From the NCBI GenBank assembly GCA_965199975.1, contig OZ241340.1, positions 2,232,001-2,296,000 of the forward strand: a stretch of 64,000 nt of DNA, given 5' to 3'. Shown piece after piece: positions 37,477 through 45,904 of the stretch; the stretch's first letter is position 1, and each line of letters opens with the position of its first letter. This DNA comes from JASLDZ01 sp965199975. GTDB lineage: Bacteria > Pseudomonadota > Alphaproteobacteria > Caulobacterales > Caulobacteraceae. Position numbers and translations under genes: made by a program. The notes beneath the pieces are model-generated. The model was not told where the DNA came from, did no database searches, and saw nothing but the letters and a program-made list of their open reading frames with translations.

Positions 37477-38909
37477 CAGGCGGCCTCCACCACGGGCGCA
37501 GCCGAGGGCGCGCCGGTGAAGAAGGAGAGCATGCGGCCGAAACGCTCGCGCCCGGCGGTCTGCGCCGCCACCATCTGCGCCATGGCGGCTGCGCCCGGTG
37601 CGCCGAACAAGGGGCGCGAGGAGACGAGGTTGGTGAAGTAGATCGCCGGGAGCCCCTGCTCCTTGGCCCTTTGAACCAGCGGCGTCGTGCCGATAGCGAG
37701 GTCGGGCTTGCACTCGCGCATGGCGGCGAGGTCGTCCTCCAGCGAGGCGCGGAACTGCACGTGGCAGCCGCGCGCCGCCAGCCATTCGCGGTCGGCCAGG
37801 CTCCACGGCGTCTTCGGGCAGGCGGTGCCGACGTAGGGCACCTCGGCGCCCAGCTCGATCAGCAGCCGCGCCACCAGGAGCTCGGAGCCCTCGTAGCCGG
37901 AAACCGTCACCCGCGCGTCCACCCGGTTGGCGGCGAGCACGCCGGCCATCATGGCGGCCGCTGCGCCCTGCGCCGCCTCGACCTTCGCAGGCGCCACATC
38001 CGCTGCGCGGCCGATCTCGCCGAGCCAGGCGACCGCGCCTTCACGACCCACAGGGCCGGAACCCACCACCGGGCGGCCCGCCGCCTCGAATTCGCGCACC
38101 GCAGCGACGTAGAAGGGGTGCACGGCGGCGACCACGCGCGCGTCGAGCGCCGCGTAGAGGTCGCGCCATTCGCGCGCGGGGGTCTGGGGGGCGACCGCCA
38201 GGCCCATGGGTGCGAGCAGACCCGCGGCCACCATGGGATCGGCCGGGAACATCTCGCCGATCAGCGCCACGGTGGGCATGGCCGCCTCGGTGCGGGGCCG
38301 CGCCACCGGGCCGGTCTCGGCCTCGGTGCGGGCGACCTTGAGCATGGCGCCGGCCAGCACGTCCTTGGCCTCGGCGTGGGTGGGCACGCCGAAGCCCGGC
38401 ACGTCGATGCCGATGACGCGCACGCCGTCGATCTGGCGCGGCAGCCGGTCGAGCGGCACGCCCGAGGCCACCGGCACGCAGAGGTTGATCACCACCACCG
38501 CGTCCAGCTTGGCGGGGTCGGCGAGGCCCGTGACCGCCTCGAGGATGTCCTCGTAGATGCGGCCGGTGACCAGCGTCTCGCTGTCGAAGGGCACGTAGCC
38601 CACGGTGCGCTTGGCCCCGTAGAAGTGGCTGGTGAAGGTCAGGCCGTAGACGCAGCAGGCCGAGCCGCAAAGCACGGTGGCCACGCGGCGCATGCGCAAG
38701 CCCACCCGCAGCGACCCGAACGCCGGGCACATGCTCTGCGGCTGGTCGTGCGGCCCGCGCGGATAGTCGGCCACGAGCTTGGCCAGCGTCTCCGCCTTGC
38801 CCGCCTTTGCGGCGGCCGCCAGCATCGTGTCGCGCCCGCCATGGCAGCCGCCTTCCCCCACGGGCGAGGCGCCCGGCGCAGGATCGGCGGCGACGTCGAG
38901 CGGAGCCAC
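37476..38909 (-). CDS. bchY: Chlorophyllide a reductase subunit Y
   Basis: 477 residues. The nitrogenase alpha-like core has Cys in QPQSMCPAFGSLRVGLRM near residue 59 and VLCGSACCVYGLTFTSHFYG near 82, followed by VVINLCVPVASGVPLDRLP near 145: these are the expected cluster ligands shared with BchZ. The N-terminal 30 residues are variable. It lies 4 nt downstream of bchX and is translationally coupled to bchZ, as in other crtF-bchCXYZ-puf superoperons. Confidence 0.96.
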   Translation of the reverse strand: MAPLDVAADPAPGASPVGEGGCHGGRDTMLAAAAKAGKAETLAKLVADYPRGPHDQPQSMCPAFGSLRVGLRMRRVATVLCGSACCVYGLTFTSHFYGAKRTVGYVPFDSETLVTGRIYEDILEAVTGLADPAKLDAVVVINLCVPVASGVPLDRLPRQIDGVRVIGIDVPGFGVPTHAEAKDVLAGAMLKVARTEAETGPVARPRTEAAMPTVALIGEMFPADPMVAAGLLAPMGLAVAPQTPAREWRDLYAALDARVVAAVHPFYVAAVREFEAAGRPVVGSGPVGREGAVAWLGEIGRAADVAPAKVEAAQGAAAAMMAGVLAANRVDARVTVSGYEGSELLVARLLIELGAEVPYVGTACPKTPWSLADREWLAARGCHVQFRASLEDDLAAMRECKPDLAIGTTPLVQRAKEQGLPAIYFTNLVSSRPLFGAPGAAAMAQMVAAQTAGRERFGRMLSFFTGAPSAAPVVEAA

Positions 38910-38913
38910 GATC

Positions 38914-39903
38914 TCAGGCCCCCTCGTACATGACTTCGAGCGAGGGGCGCTTCAGCACCGCCGTCGCGCACATGTCGTCGAGGCTGGCGGGGTCGAGCAC
39001 CACGCCGCGGCCCACCGCGTCGCCGTCGAACAGGGCGAGCAGGCCCTCCTGCGTCAGCGGCGTGGGGCGCTGCGGCGGGGCCTCGGCCACCTGGACGCCC
39101 AGCTCCTCGAACACGTGCGCCCAGCGCCCGCCGGGGCGGCCGATGATCTCGTAGTTGGCGCTCTTCTTGCGGATGTCGTCGTGCGCCGGGATCGAGGAGA
39201 GCACCGGGATCGACACGGCCTTGGCGAAGGCCTGCGCCTCGCCCGTGCCGTCGTCCTTGTTGATGACCAGGCCCGCGACGCCGACGTTCCCACCCATGCG
39301 GCGGAAGTAGTCCACCGCGGAGCAGACGTTGTTGGCCACGTACAGCGACTGCAGGTCGTTGGAGGCGACCACGATCACCTTCTGGCACATGTCGCGCGCG
39401 ATCGGCAGGCCGAAGCCGCCGCACACCACGTCGCCCAGGAAGTCGAGCAGCACGTAGTCAAAGCCCCAGTCGTGGAAGCCCAGCTTCTCCAGGAGCTCGA
39501 AGCCGTGGATGATGCCGCGCCCACCGCAGCCGCGCCCGACCTCGGGGCCGCCCAGCTCCATGGCGAAGACGCCATCGCGCTTGAAGCAGACGTCGCCGAT
39601 CTCCACCGCCTCGCCCGCCGCCTTCTTGCGCGAGGAGGTCTCGATGATGGTGGGGCAGCTCTTGCCGCCGAAGAGGAGGCTGGTGGTGTCGCTCTTGGGG
39701 TCGCAGCCGATCAGCAGCACGCGCTTGCCCTGCTGGGCCAGCATGTAGCTGAGGTTGGCCAGGGTGAAGCTCTTGCCGATGCCGCCCTTGCCGTAGATGG
39801 CGATGATCTGCGTGCCCTTGGCCGCCGCCGCCGAGGTGAGCCCGAGCGTGGGCGCCTCGCCGATGTCGGGCCGGGTGCGGGGGGCGATCAGCGTGGCGCT
39901 CAT
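38914..39903 (-). CDS. bchX: Chlorophyllide a reductase iron protein X
   Basis: 329 residues from ATG 39903, which overlaps the bchC stop as ATGA; the open frame upstream to 40866 is only the shadow of bchC. The NifH-like fold has the P-loop YGKGGIGKSFTLANL near residue 38 and the two [4Fe-4S] Cys in GGPEVGRGCGGRGI near 125 and LLDFLGDVVCGGFGLP near 160. The homodimer uses ATP to pass electrons to BchYZ. Confidence 0.97.
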   Translation of the reverse strand: MSATLIAPRTRPDIGEAPTLGLTSAAAAKGTQIIAIYGKGGIGKSFTLANLSYMLAQQGKRVLLIGCDPKSDTTSLLFGGKSCPTIIETSSRKKAAGEAVEIGDVCFKRDGVFAMELGGPEVGRGCGGRGIIHGFELLEKLGFHDWGFDYVLLDFLGDVVCGGFGLPIARDMCQKVIVVASNDLQSLYVANNVCSAVDYFRRMGGNVGVAGLVINKDDGTGEAQAFAKAVSIPVLSSIPAHDDIRKKSANYEIIGRPGGRWAHVFEELGVQVAEAPPQRPTPLTQEGLLALFDGDAVGRGVVLDPASLDDMCATAVLKRPSLEVMYEGA

Positions 39904-40844
39904 GCGCAGCCGCTCCAGTCGAGGACCATCTTTAGGCACTCCGGATCGTTGAAGGCGGTGGCGTAGGCGGCCGGGGCGTCGGCGGCGGACGCGCGGTGGG
40001 TGATCAGCCCGTCGAGCGAGAGCGCGCCCGAGCGCACCAGGCCGGAGGTCGCCTCCAGGTCCGCGGGCGTCCACTCCGCGGCGATGCGCAGGCGCGCCTC
40101 GCGCATGAAGGCGGGCGGGAAGGCGAAACTTACCGGCGCGGCGTAGAAGCCCGCCAGCACCAGCTCGCCGCCATGAGCGAGGCGGGCGATCAGCGTGTCG
40201 ACCAGCTTGGGATCGCCGCTGGCGTCGAGGATCACGCCGTAGTCGCGCCGGTCGTCGTCGGCCGCGTCGGTGACGGTGTAGCCGTGCGCGCCATCGCGGC
40301 GGGCGGCGTTGCGCTCCCACACCACCGGCGCGCCGCCCAGCGCCACGGTGATGCGCGCGAGAAGCCGGCCCAGCACGCCGTGGCCGACGATCAGCTCGGG
40401 CAAAGGGCCGCCGACGAGGGCGTGACGGGCGGTGGCGGCCAGCGCCAGCAGCACGGCGCGGTCGCCCAGGTCCTCGTCGACGGCGACGATGCGAGCGGCG
40501 GGCGTCACCAGCTCGGCGGCGGCGGCGCCGAACAGGCCGCGCACCTCGCCGAAACCCTTGGAGCCGGGCGCGAACACCCGCTCGCCCAGCCGATGCTCGG
40601 CCCCCTCGCCCGCCTCGACCACCCGGCCTACGGCCTCGTAGCCGGGCACCAGCGGATAGCCCATGCCGGGGAAGGCCGGCATGTCGCCCGTCCAAAGCAG
40701 GCGCTCGGTGCCGGTGGAGATGGCGCTGTGCTCGACGGCGACACGCACCTCGCCGGGGCCGGGTGCGGCCAGCGACACGTGCTGCAGCGACAGTTGGCCT
40801 GGAGCCCCCATCACCGCCGCCGTCGTGCCGCCCGAACGCTGCAT
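39900..40844 (-). CDS. bchC: Bacteriochlorophyllide a dehydrogenase BchC
   Basis: 314 residues from ATG 40844 (MQRSGGTTAAVMGAPGQLSL); a further ATG at 40811 (MGAPGQ) is possible. It is a medium-chain alcohol-dehydrogenase-like protein: TGTERLLWTGDMPAFPGMGY near residue 44 and VGHGVLGRLLARI (nucleotide site) near 151. BchC oxidises the 3-hydroxyethyl group to the 3-acetyl group of bacteriochlorophyllide a. The gene has its own putative promoter over the crtF stop (see the operator entry). Confidence 0.95.
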   Translation of the reverse strand: MQRSGGTTAAVMGAPGQLSLQHVSLAAPGPGEVRVAVEHSAISTGTERLLWTGDMPAFPGMGYPLVPGYEAVGRVVEAGEGAEHRLGERVFAPGSKGFGEVRGLFGAAAAELVTPAARIVAVDEDLGDRAVLLALAATARHALVGGPLPELIVGHGVLGRLLARITVALGGAPVVWERNAARRDGAHGYTVTDAADDDRRDYGVILDASGDPKLVDTLIARLAHGGELVLAGFYAAPVSFAFPPAFMREARLRIAAEWTPADLEATSGLVRSGALSLDGLITHRASAADAPAAYATAFNDPECLKMVLDWSGCA

Positions 40845-40886
40845 GGCCCCTCCAGATGAACGGCAATCTGCGCCGCCAAGCGGCAT

Positions 40887-40904
40887 TGTCAACTGCGTTT
40901 TACG
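40887..40904 (-). promoter_or_regulatory. PpsR-type operator and -35 box of bchC
   Basis: Minus strand CGTAAAACGCAGTTGACA: CGT-N12-ACA, with TTGACA as a perfect -35. A weak -10 (AGATTG, 40864-40869) follows after 17 nt. The element spans the crtF stop codon. A repressor here would block polymerase; identity with PpsR binding is inferred from the resemblance to TGT-N12-ACA. Confidence 0.7.
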
Positions 40905-42009
40905 TCTCAGAACGACAAGCTGTGATGACGCTCGTGAGGAACGGACGTGCGGTGCGCAGCCTGCGCATTCGCGTGAATCCCGCGGTGCTCAGCAGGGCGC
41001 GATGCTCCGCCGGGGCACGCGCCCGACCGGAGCCCATCGCCAGCAAATAAAGGCCGAAATACGCGTCGGCGACGCGCTCGGCCCCGCGCACGCCGCTCAT
41101 CGGCTCGGCCACGATCAGTCGGCCTCCGGGCGGCAGGGCGGCGTGGGCGACGCGCAGGATGGCCAGCGCCTCTGCGTCATCATGGTCGTGCAGCACACGC
41201 ACCAGGGAGACGGCGTCGGCGGCAGGCGGCGTGGGCGACTCACGCAGGTCGGCGCCCATCGCTTGGGCGCGGTCGGCGAACCCGGCTGCGGCGAAGCGCG
41301 CACGGGCGCGCTCGGCCACCGCGGGGAGGTCCATGAGCGCAATGGTCAGCTGCGGGTGGCGGGCGGCGGCGGCGCACAAAAAAGCCCCCTCCCCGCCGCC
41401 TATGTCCAGCAGGCGGCGCACGCGAGACAGATCGATGGCGTCGAGCACGTCCTGGGCGATGAAGGCCTGGGAGGCCGCCATGACCTGGCTGTAGGCCTGC
41501 GCCTGCGCGGCGTCAGGCGCGGCGCCGCCGCCGGCGTAGGTCCAGAACCGCGCCAGGGCCCCGGGGGGCGACTCGCCGCGCAGCAGCGCCACGGGGTCGG
41601 CCAGGTCGGGGTAGGCGAGCGCGCCGTGCTCGATCATGGCGCGCTCTCCCGGCGCGTCGAGAAGGGCGGCCCCCAGGGACGCCACACGATAGCGGCCGCC
41701 ACGGCCCGTGAGGAGCCGCAGGGAGGCGGCGGCGCGCAGCAGGCGCTCGGCCTGCGGCTCGGCCAGACCAAGGCGCGGCGCGAGGTCGACCGCGGTCGCC
41801 GGGCCGTCGCGCAGCGCCTCGAACAGGCGCAAGCGCATGCAGGCCAGCAGCACCTGTGAATAGGTGAAGCCCGCGCAGAGGTCGAACACCGCCCGCGCAC
41901 GGCCGCGCGCGATCGACGCGACACCTGGAGTGCGGAAGGCCCAGCGGCGGAACCCGGGGCGGGCGGTCAATCGCGCGAGGAAGACGTCGAACAGGGCGGA
42001 AGGCTCCAC
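40900..42009 (-). CDS. crtF: Carotenoid O-methyltransferase CrtF
   Basis: 369 residues from GTG 42009. An N-terminal winged-helix dimerisation domain (about 45-115: DLCAGFTYSQVLLACMRLRL, ATAVDLAPRLGLAEPQAERL) precedes a class I methyltransferase with the SAM site LLDIGGGEGAFLCAAAARHP near residue 201 and LVRVLHDHDDAEALAILRVA near 277. CrtF methylates the hydroxyl of demethylspheroidene-type carotenoids. It is the first gene of the superoperon and divergent from crtD with only 27 nt between start codons. Confidence 0.93.
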   Translation of the reverse strand: MEPSALFDVFLARLTARPGFRRWAFRTPGVASIARGRARAVFDLCAGFTYSQVLLACMRLRLFEALRDGPATAVDLAPRLGLAEPQAERLLRAAASLRLLTGRGGRYRVASLGAALLDAPGERAMIEHGALAYPDLADPVALLRGESPPGALARFWTYAGGGAAPDAAQAQAYSQVMAASQAFIAQDVLDAIDLSRVRRLLDIGGGEGAFLCAAAARHPQLTIALMDLPAVAERARARFAAAGFADRAQAMGADLRESPTPPAADAVSLVRVLHDHDDAEALAILRVAHAALPPGGRLIVAEPMSGVRGAERVADAYFGLYLLAMGSGRARAPAEHRALLSTAGFTRMRRLRTARPFLTSVITACRSET

Positions 42010-42027
42010 GGAGGCGGTGACGCGGCG

Positions 42028-42045
42028 CGTAAGTGCGTGTTTACA
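42028..42045. promoter_or_regulatory. Putative PpsR-type site shared by crtF and crtD
   Basis: Minus strand TGTAAACACGCACTTACG lies between the divergent crtF and crtD starts and overlaps the annotated GTG of crtD. It keeps the TGT-N12-ACR spacing and the GTAAA half seen at bchF and bchC. Confidence 0.55.
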
Positions 42046-43635
42046 TCGGCCCGGGTCAACGGAGACGCGAAGCGGGTGGCCGCCGATCGGGTGATCGTCG
42101 TCGGAGCGGGGGTGGCGGGGCTCTCCGCCGCCGCCGTGCTGGCTGCGCGCGGCTGCGCGGTGACGGTGCTGGAGCGCCACGCGGCCGTCGGCGGCAAGGT
42201 GCGCCAAGCGCGGGCGAACGGGCGTACGATCGACGTTGGGCCCACCGTCCTGACGCTGCGGCCCGTGCTGGAGGAGCTGTTCGCGACCGCGGGGGCGCGG
42301 CTGGACGATCATCTGCGACTCACCCGCGCCGAGGTGCTCGCGCGCCACCTGTGGTCGGGCGGCGTGGGACTCGACCTGTTCGCCGACGCCGAGCGCTCGG
42401 CGCAGGCTGTGGGCGAGTTCGCCGGCGCGGGCGAGGCGGCCGCCTTCCGCGCCTTCGCAGACGACGCACGCCACGCCTTCCAGACGCTGCACCGCCCGTT
42501 CATGCGGCGCCCGTCACCGAGCCTCCTGGGCCTGCTCCTGCGGGCCGGACCTGCGGCGCTGTCGCGGATCGATCCCTACGCCAGCCTGGGAGCGCACCTG
42601 CACCGCCGCTTCGCCGACCCACGGCTGCGCCAGCTGTTCGGCCGCTACGCCACCTACGTCGGCGCCGCGCCGGCGACTGCGCCCGCCACGCTGATGCTGG
42701 TGGCCGACGTGGAGGCGCAGGGCGTGTGGCTGGTCGAAGGCGGCATGGCGCGGCTGGCGCAGGCGCTGGCCGACGTCGCCCGCGGCCACGGCGCCACGAT
42801 CCACGTCGATACGCCGGTGGCCGAGATCGAGACGCGCCGTGGGCGCGCGTGCGGCGTTCGCCTCGCGGACGGCCAGCGGCTGGCGGCCGGCGCCGTGATC
42901 TGCGCCACCGACCTGGCGACGCTGCAGGCTGGCGCGCTCGGCGAGCGGCCGGCCGCCGGGCTCGGGCGCCCGCCCCGCGCGGGGCGGCGCTCGCTTTCGG
43001 CGGTGACCTGGGCCGGCGTGGCCCGCATCGAGGGTCCGGCGCCCAGCCGCCACACCGTGCTGTTCTCCGACGACTCGGCCACCGAATTCGCCGACCTTGC
43101 GGCCGGGCGCATGCCGCACGATCCCACCGTCTATCTCTGTGCGCAGGATCGTGGCGCCGCGGCGGTCGAGCCTTTCGCGCCGGTGGAGCCCGAGCGCCTG
43201 TTCATCCTCGTCAACGCGCCCGCGCGCGGTGACGACCCGTCATTTTTCCCACTGGAGGCTGAGGCATGCCGAGCGCGCACGATGCGGCGGTTGGAGAGAT
43301 GCGGCCTGACGCTCGCCCCGTCCGAACCGATGCAGGCGACGACGCCGAAGGACTTCGCGCGGTTGTTCCCGGGGACGGGGGGCGCGCTCTACGGGCCGCC
43401 GACGCGGGGATGGACCAGCGCGTTTCGCCGGCCGGGGGTGAGGAGCCCGACGGCGGGGCTCTACCTTGCTGGGGGCGGGGCGCATCCGGGGCCGGGCGTG
43501 CCGATGGCGGCGCTCTCGGGGCTGATGTGCGCGCAGGAGGTGCTGACGGGCCTGACTTCGCGCGCCCGGTCGGGCCGGACGGCTACGCCTGGTGGTACGT
43601 CGACGCCCTCAGCGAGGACGGCCGCCGCGGCCTGA
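42037..43635 (+). CDS. crtD: Hydroxyneurosporene/methoxyneurosporene desaturase CrtD
   Basis: 532 residues from GTG 42037; GTG 42076 is a good alternative just before the FAD motif VIVVGAGVAGLSAAAVLAAR. The phytoene-desaturase family pattern is complete, including GGKVRQARANGRTIDVGPTV near residue 50 and the C-terminal TAGLYLAGGGAHPGPGVPMA near 480. CrtD introduces the C3-C4 double bond in the spheroidene pathway. The conserved protein ends near CAQEVL; about 30 further residues are read from DNA that also encodes the start of crtC, so the overlap is 109 nt. Confidence 0.92.
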   Translation: MFTSARVNGDAKRVAADRVIVVGAGVAGLSAAAVLAARGCAVTVLERHAAVGGKVRQARANGRTIDVGPTVLTLRPVLEELFATAGARLDDHLRLTRAEVLARHLWSGGVGLDLFADAERSAQAVGEFAGAGEAAAFRAFADDARHAFQTLHRPFMRRPSPSLLGLLLRAGPAALSRIDPYASLGAHLHRRFADPRLRQLFGRYATYVGAAPATAPATLMLVADVEAQGVWLVEGGMARLAQALADVARGHGATIHVDTPVAEIETRRGRACGVRLADGQRLAAGAVICATDLATLQAGALGERPAAGLGRPPRAGRRSLSAVTWAGVARIEGPAPSRHTVLFSDDSATEFADLAAGRMPHDPTVYLCAQDRGAAAVEPFAPVEPERLFILVNAPARGDDPSFFPLEAEACRARTMRRLERCGLTLAPSEPMQATTPKDFARLFPGTGGALYGPPTRGWTSAFRRPGVRSPTAGLYLAGGGAHPGPGVPMAALSGLMCAQEVLTGLTSRARSGRTATPGGTSTPSARTAAAA

Positions 43636-44495
43636 CGCTGATCGCCTTCGTGGGCAGCGTGTTCTCGCCCTACTACTTCGCGGCGCGACAGGCGGGGCCG
43701 GCCGACCCGCTGGCGCACTGCGCGGTGAACGTCTGCCTCTACGAGCCGGGCGCGGGGCGCTGGACGCTCACCGAGCGCGGCGCCGCCGACGTGGAGCGCG
43801 GCGCCGAGCGGCTGGTGATCGGGACGAGCGCGCTGGAGTGGAGCGGCGACGGCCTCACGGCGCGCCTGGACGAGCATACCTCGCGCGGCGGAAAGCGGGT
43901 GCGCGGGCGCTTGAGGGTCATTCCCGATGCGGTGAGCACCGAGAGCTTCACCCTTCACGCCGGGGGCGGCCACGCCTGGCGCCCGCTGGCCCCCACCGCC
44001 GCGGTGGAACTCGAGCTGAACGAGCCCGGCGTGCGCTTCCGCGGTCGCGGCTACTTCGACATAAACTGGGGCGCGCGCCCGCTGGAGCGCGACTTCCGGC
44101 GCTGGAGCTGGTCGCGCCTCGAACAGGCCGATGGAGCGAGCGTGCTGTTCGACACCACCGCGCGCGACGGGGCCGACGCCAGCCTCGCCCTGCGCTTCAA
44201 CCGCGCCGGCCGGGTCGAGCGCGTGGCCCCGCCGCCGGCGGCGCGGCTGCCGCGCTCGCTGTGCCAGCTGCCGCGCCCCACGCGGGTGGACCTCGGCGGC
44301 CGCGCCAAGGTCTTGCGCACGCTGGAGGACACGCCGTTCTACGCCCGCTCCGCCATCCGCACGCGCCTGTTCGGCGCCGAGAGCGTGGGCATGCACGAGA
44401 CGCTGGACCTCGACCGCTTCGCGGCGCGGTGGATGCAGGCGCTCCTGCCCTACCGCATGCCGCGCGAGCCGCTGGGCGCGCTCAGCCCTCCTTGA
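43527..44495 (+). CDS. crtC: Acyclic carotenoid 1,2-hydratase CrtC
   Basis: About 322 residues from GTG 43527, the nearest in-frame start before the family opening GPDFARPVGPDGYAWWYVDA. Other signatures: LIAFVGSVFSPYYFAAR near residue 45, HCAVNVCLY, and GRGYFDINWGARPLERDFRRWSW near 175, with the Asp/Asn residues typical of CrtC. The enzyme adds water to the C1-C2 end of neurosporene or lycopene. The open frame continues upstream to 43266 but only as a shadow of crtD. Its 3' end overlaps the convergent channel gene by 14 nt. Confidence 0.9.
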   Translation: MRAGGADGPDFARPVGPDGYAWWYVDALSEDGRRGLTLIAFVGSVFSPYYFAARQAGPADPLAHCAVNVCLYEPGAGRWTLTERGAADVERGAERLVIGTSALEWSGDGLTARLDEHTSRGGKRVRGRLRVIPDAVSTESFTLHAGGGHAWRPLAPTAAVELELNEPGVRFRGRGYFDINWGARPLERDFRRWSWSRLEQADGASVLFDTTARDGADASLALRFNRAGRVERVAPPPAARLPRSLCQLPRPTRVDLGGRAKVLRTLEDTPFYARSAIRTRLFGAESVGMHETLDLDRFAARWMQALLPYRMPREPLGALSPP

Positions 44496-45363
44496 GCTCG
44501 GCGGCGACTTGGCCGTAATTCAGCGCCGCCACCAGCGTAACGCCGCCCACCACGTTGCCGAGCACCGTCGGGATGAAGAAGACGGTGAAGAAGTCACTCA
44601 GGGAATGTTCGCCCCGGGCCACCAGGTAAAAGCCCTCCACCGAGCCCGCGATCGAGTGCTGGAAGCCGCCGATGGCGATGACGTAGGTGAGGATGATGAT
44701 GACGAGCGGCGCGGAGTCGCCGCTGGCGGGCAGCAACCACACCATCAGCGCGATGAGCCAGCCGGCGAAGATGGCGCCGGTGAAGGTCGTCGCCCAGTCG
44801 TGTGCGTAGACCGAACGGCTCACCTCAGCCATGGCGGTCTTGATGTCACTCTCCAGCCCCGGTGCATGCACCAGCATGAAGGCGATCAACGCCGTGGCCG
44901 CGATGTTGCCGATGAGGATCAGGCCCCACAGCCGCCCCACGCAGGCCAGCGTCTTGAGGTCGCGCACATAGAGCAGCTCGAGGATCGGCGTCAGCGTGTT
45001 CTCGGTGAACAGCTGCTGGCGCCCGAGCACCACGATCAGGAAGCCGACCGAATAGCCCAGCCCCACCACCAGCTCGCGCCAGGGCGCCTCGGGCAGGCGC
45101 GCTTGCAGGCAACCCTCCACCACCACCGAGAAGCTGATCGAGAGACCCGCGGCGAAGGCCGAGATCAGGAGCGACGACCAGCCGCGCTCAAGCTCGGCTT
45201 GGCCGTCGGCGCGGATGGTCTCGTGCACCAGCGTGGCGTTGGGGCGGCTGTGCTCGCTGATGGTCTGCTTCTCGGCGCGCGTCAGCCCCGGCAGGTCGGT
45301 GGCCGGATTGAAGCGGTCGACATCCTCAGCCGGCTTCTTCTTCTCGCGCTCGTCGTCGGTCAT
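44482..45363 (-). CDS. Formate/nitrite transporter (FNT) family channel
   Basis: 293 residues with a 60-residue charged N-terminus, then six membrane helices. FNT-type segments are visible: QLFTENTLTPILELL near residue 125 and GNIAATALIAFMLVHAP near 158, GAIFAGWLIALMVWLLP near 198, and IAIGGFQHSIAGSVEGFYL near 233, which carries the conserved central His. FNT pentamers conduct formate, nitrite, lactate or hydrosulphide. It sits 10 nt after tspO in the bchG-bchP operon, an unusual partner for pigment genes. Confidence 0.9.
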   Translation of the reverse strand: MTDDEREKKKPAEDVDRFNPATDLPGLTRAEKQTISEHSRPNATLVHETIRADGQAELERGWSSLLISAFAAGLSISFSVVVEGCLQARLPEAPWRELVVGLGYSVGFLIVVLGRQQLFTENTLTPILELLYVRDLKTLACVGRLWGLILIGNIAATALIAFMLVHAPGLESDIKTAMAEVSRSVYAHDWATTFTGAIFAGWLIALMVWLLPASGDSAPLVIIILTYVIAIGGFQHSIAGSVEGFYLVARGEHSLSDFFTVFFIPTVLGNVVGGVTLVAALNYGQVAAELKEG

Positions 45364-45373
45364 GGCGAAGGTC

Positions 45374-45904
45374 TCAGCGGCCGAAGGGGAAGTTCAAACG
45401 CACGATCGCCGCATTCAGCACCGCCGCGGTCGAAACCCAGGCGAAGTAGGGCAGCAGCAGCGCCGCGCCCAGGCGTGTGGCCGGCCACAACGTAGCGCCC
45501 ATCACCAGGATGGAGAGCCACAGCCCGGTGACCTCCGCCAGCGCCCAGTCCGGCCGCTCGTAGTGGAAGAACAGCACACTCCAGGCGATATTGAAGAAGC
45601 CGTTGACCACGAAGGCCGAGACGATCCGTTGCCGCTCCTGAGGCGTGCGGGCGCGCCGCCACCCCAGGCCCGCGGCGACGGTGCACAAGAGGAAGATGGT
45701 GGTCCACACCACCGGAAAGGCCCAGTTCGGCGGCGTCCATCCGGGCTTCTTCAGCCGCTCGTACCAGGGGCCGATGGTGGTGGCCGCGCCTCCCGCCACC
45801 GCCAGCGCGGTGAAGCCTGCAAAGGCGACGAGATAGGGCGCCACGCGGGCTGCGAGCGAGGACGCCGTGCCCGGCGGCCGGGCGGACGTCGCGGTCAGGC
45901 TCAT
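45374..45904 (-). CDS. tspO: TspO/MBR family protein
   Basis: 176 residues, five membrane helices. Family markers: PWYERLKKPGWTPPNWAFPVVWT near residue 48 and ALLLPYFAWVSTAAVLNAAIVRLN near the C-terminus. The Rhodobacter homologue is an outer-membrane tryptophan-rich sensor that binds porphyrins and represses photosynthesis genes when oxygen is present, acting upstream of PpsR/AppA. The ATG overlaps the bchP stop by 4 nt, so it is made with the pigment enzymes. Confidence 0.95.
   Translation of the reverse strand: MSLTATSARPPGTASSLAARVAPYLVAFAGFTALAVAGGAATTIGPWYERLKKPGWTPPNWAFPVVWTTIFLLCTVAAGLGWRRARTPQERQRIVSAFVVNGFFNIAWSVLFFHYERPDWALAEVTGLWLSILVMGATLWPATRLGAALLLPYFAWVSTAAVLNAAIVRLNFPFGR

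Noticed and set aside
37477..37806. Upstream extension of bchZ
   Set aside because: It lies inside bchY in another frame; the bchZ family N-terminus starts at ATG 37476 coupled to the bchY stop.
43266..43526. 5' extension of crtC
   Set aside because: The first 87 codons are a shadow of crtD; the CrtC family opening starts just after GTG 43527.
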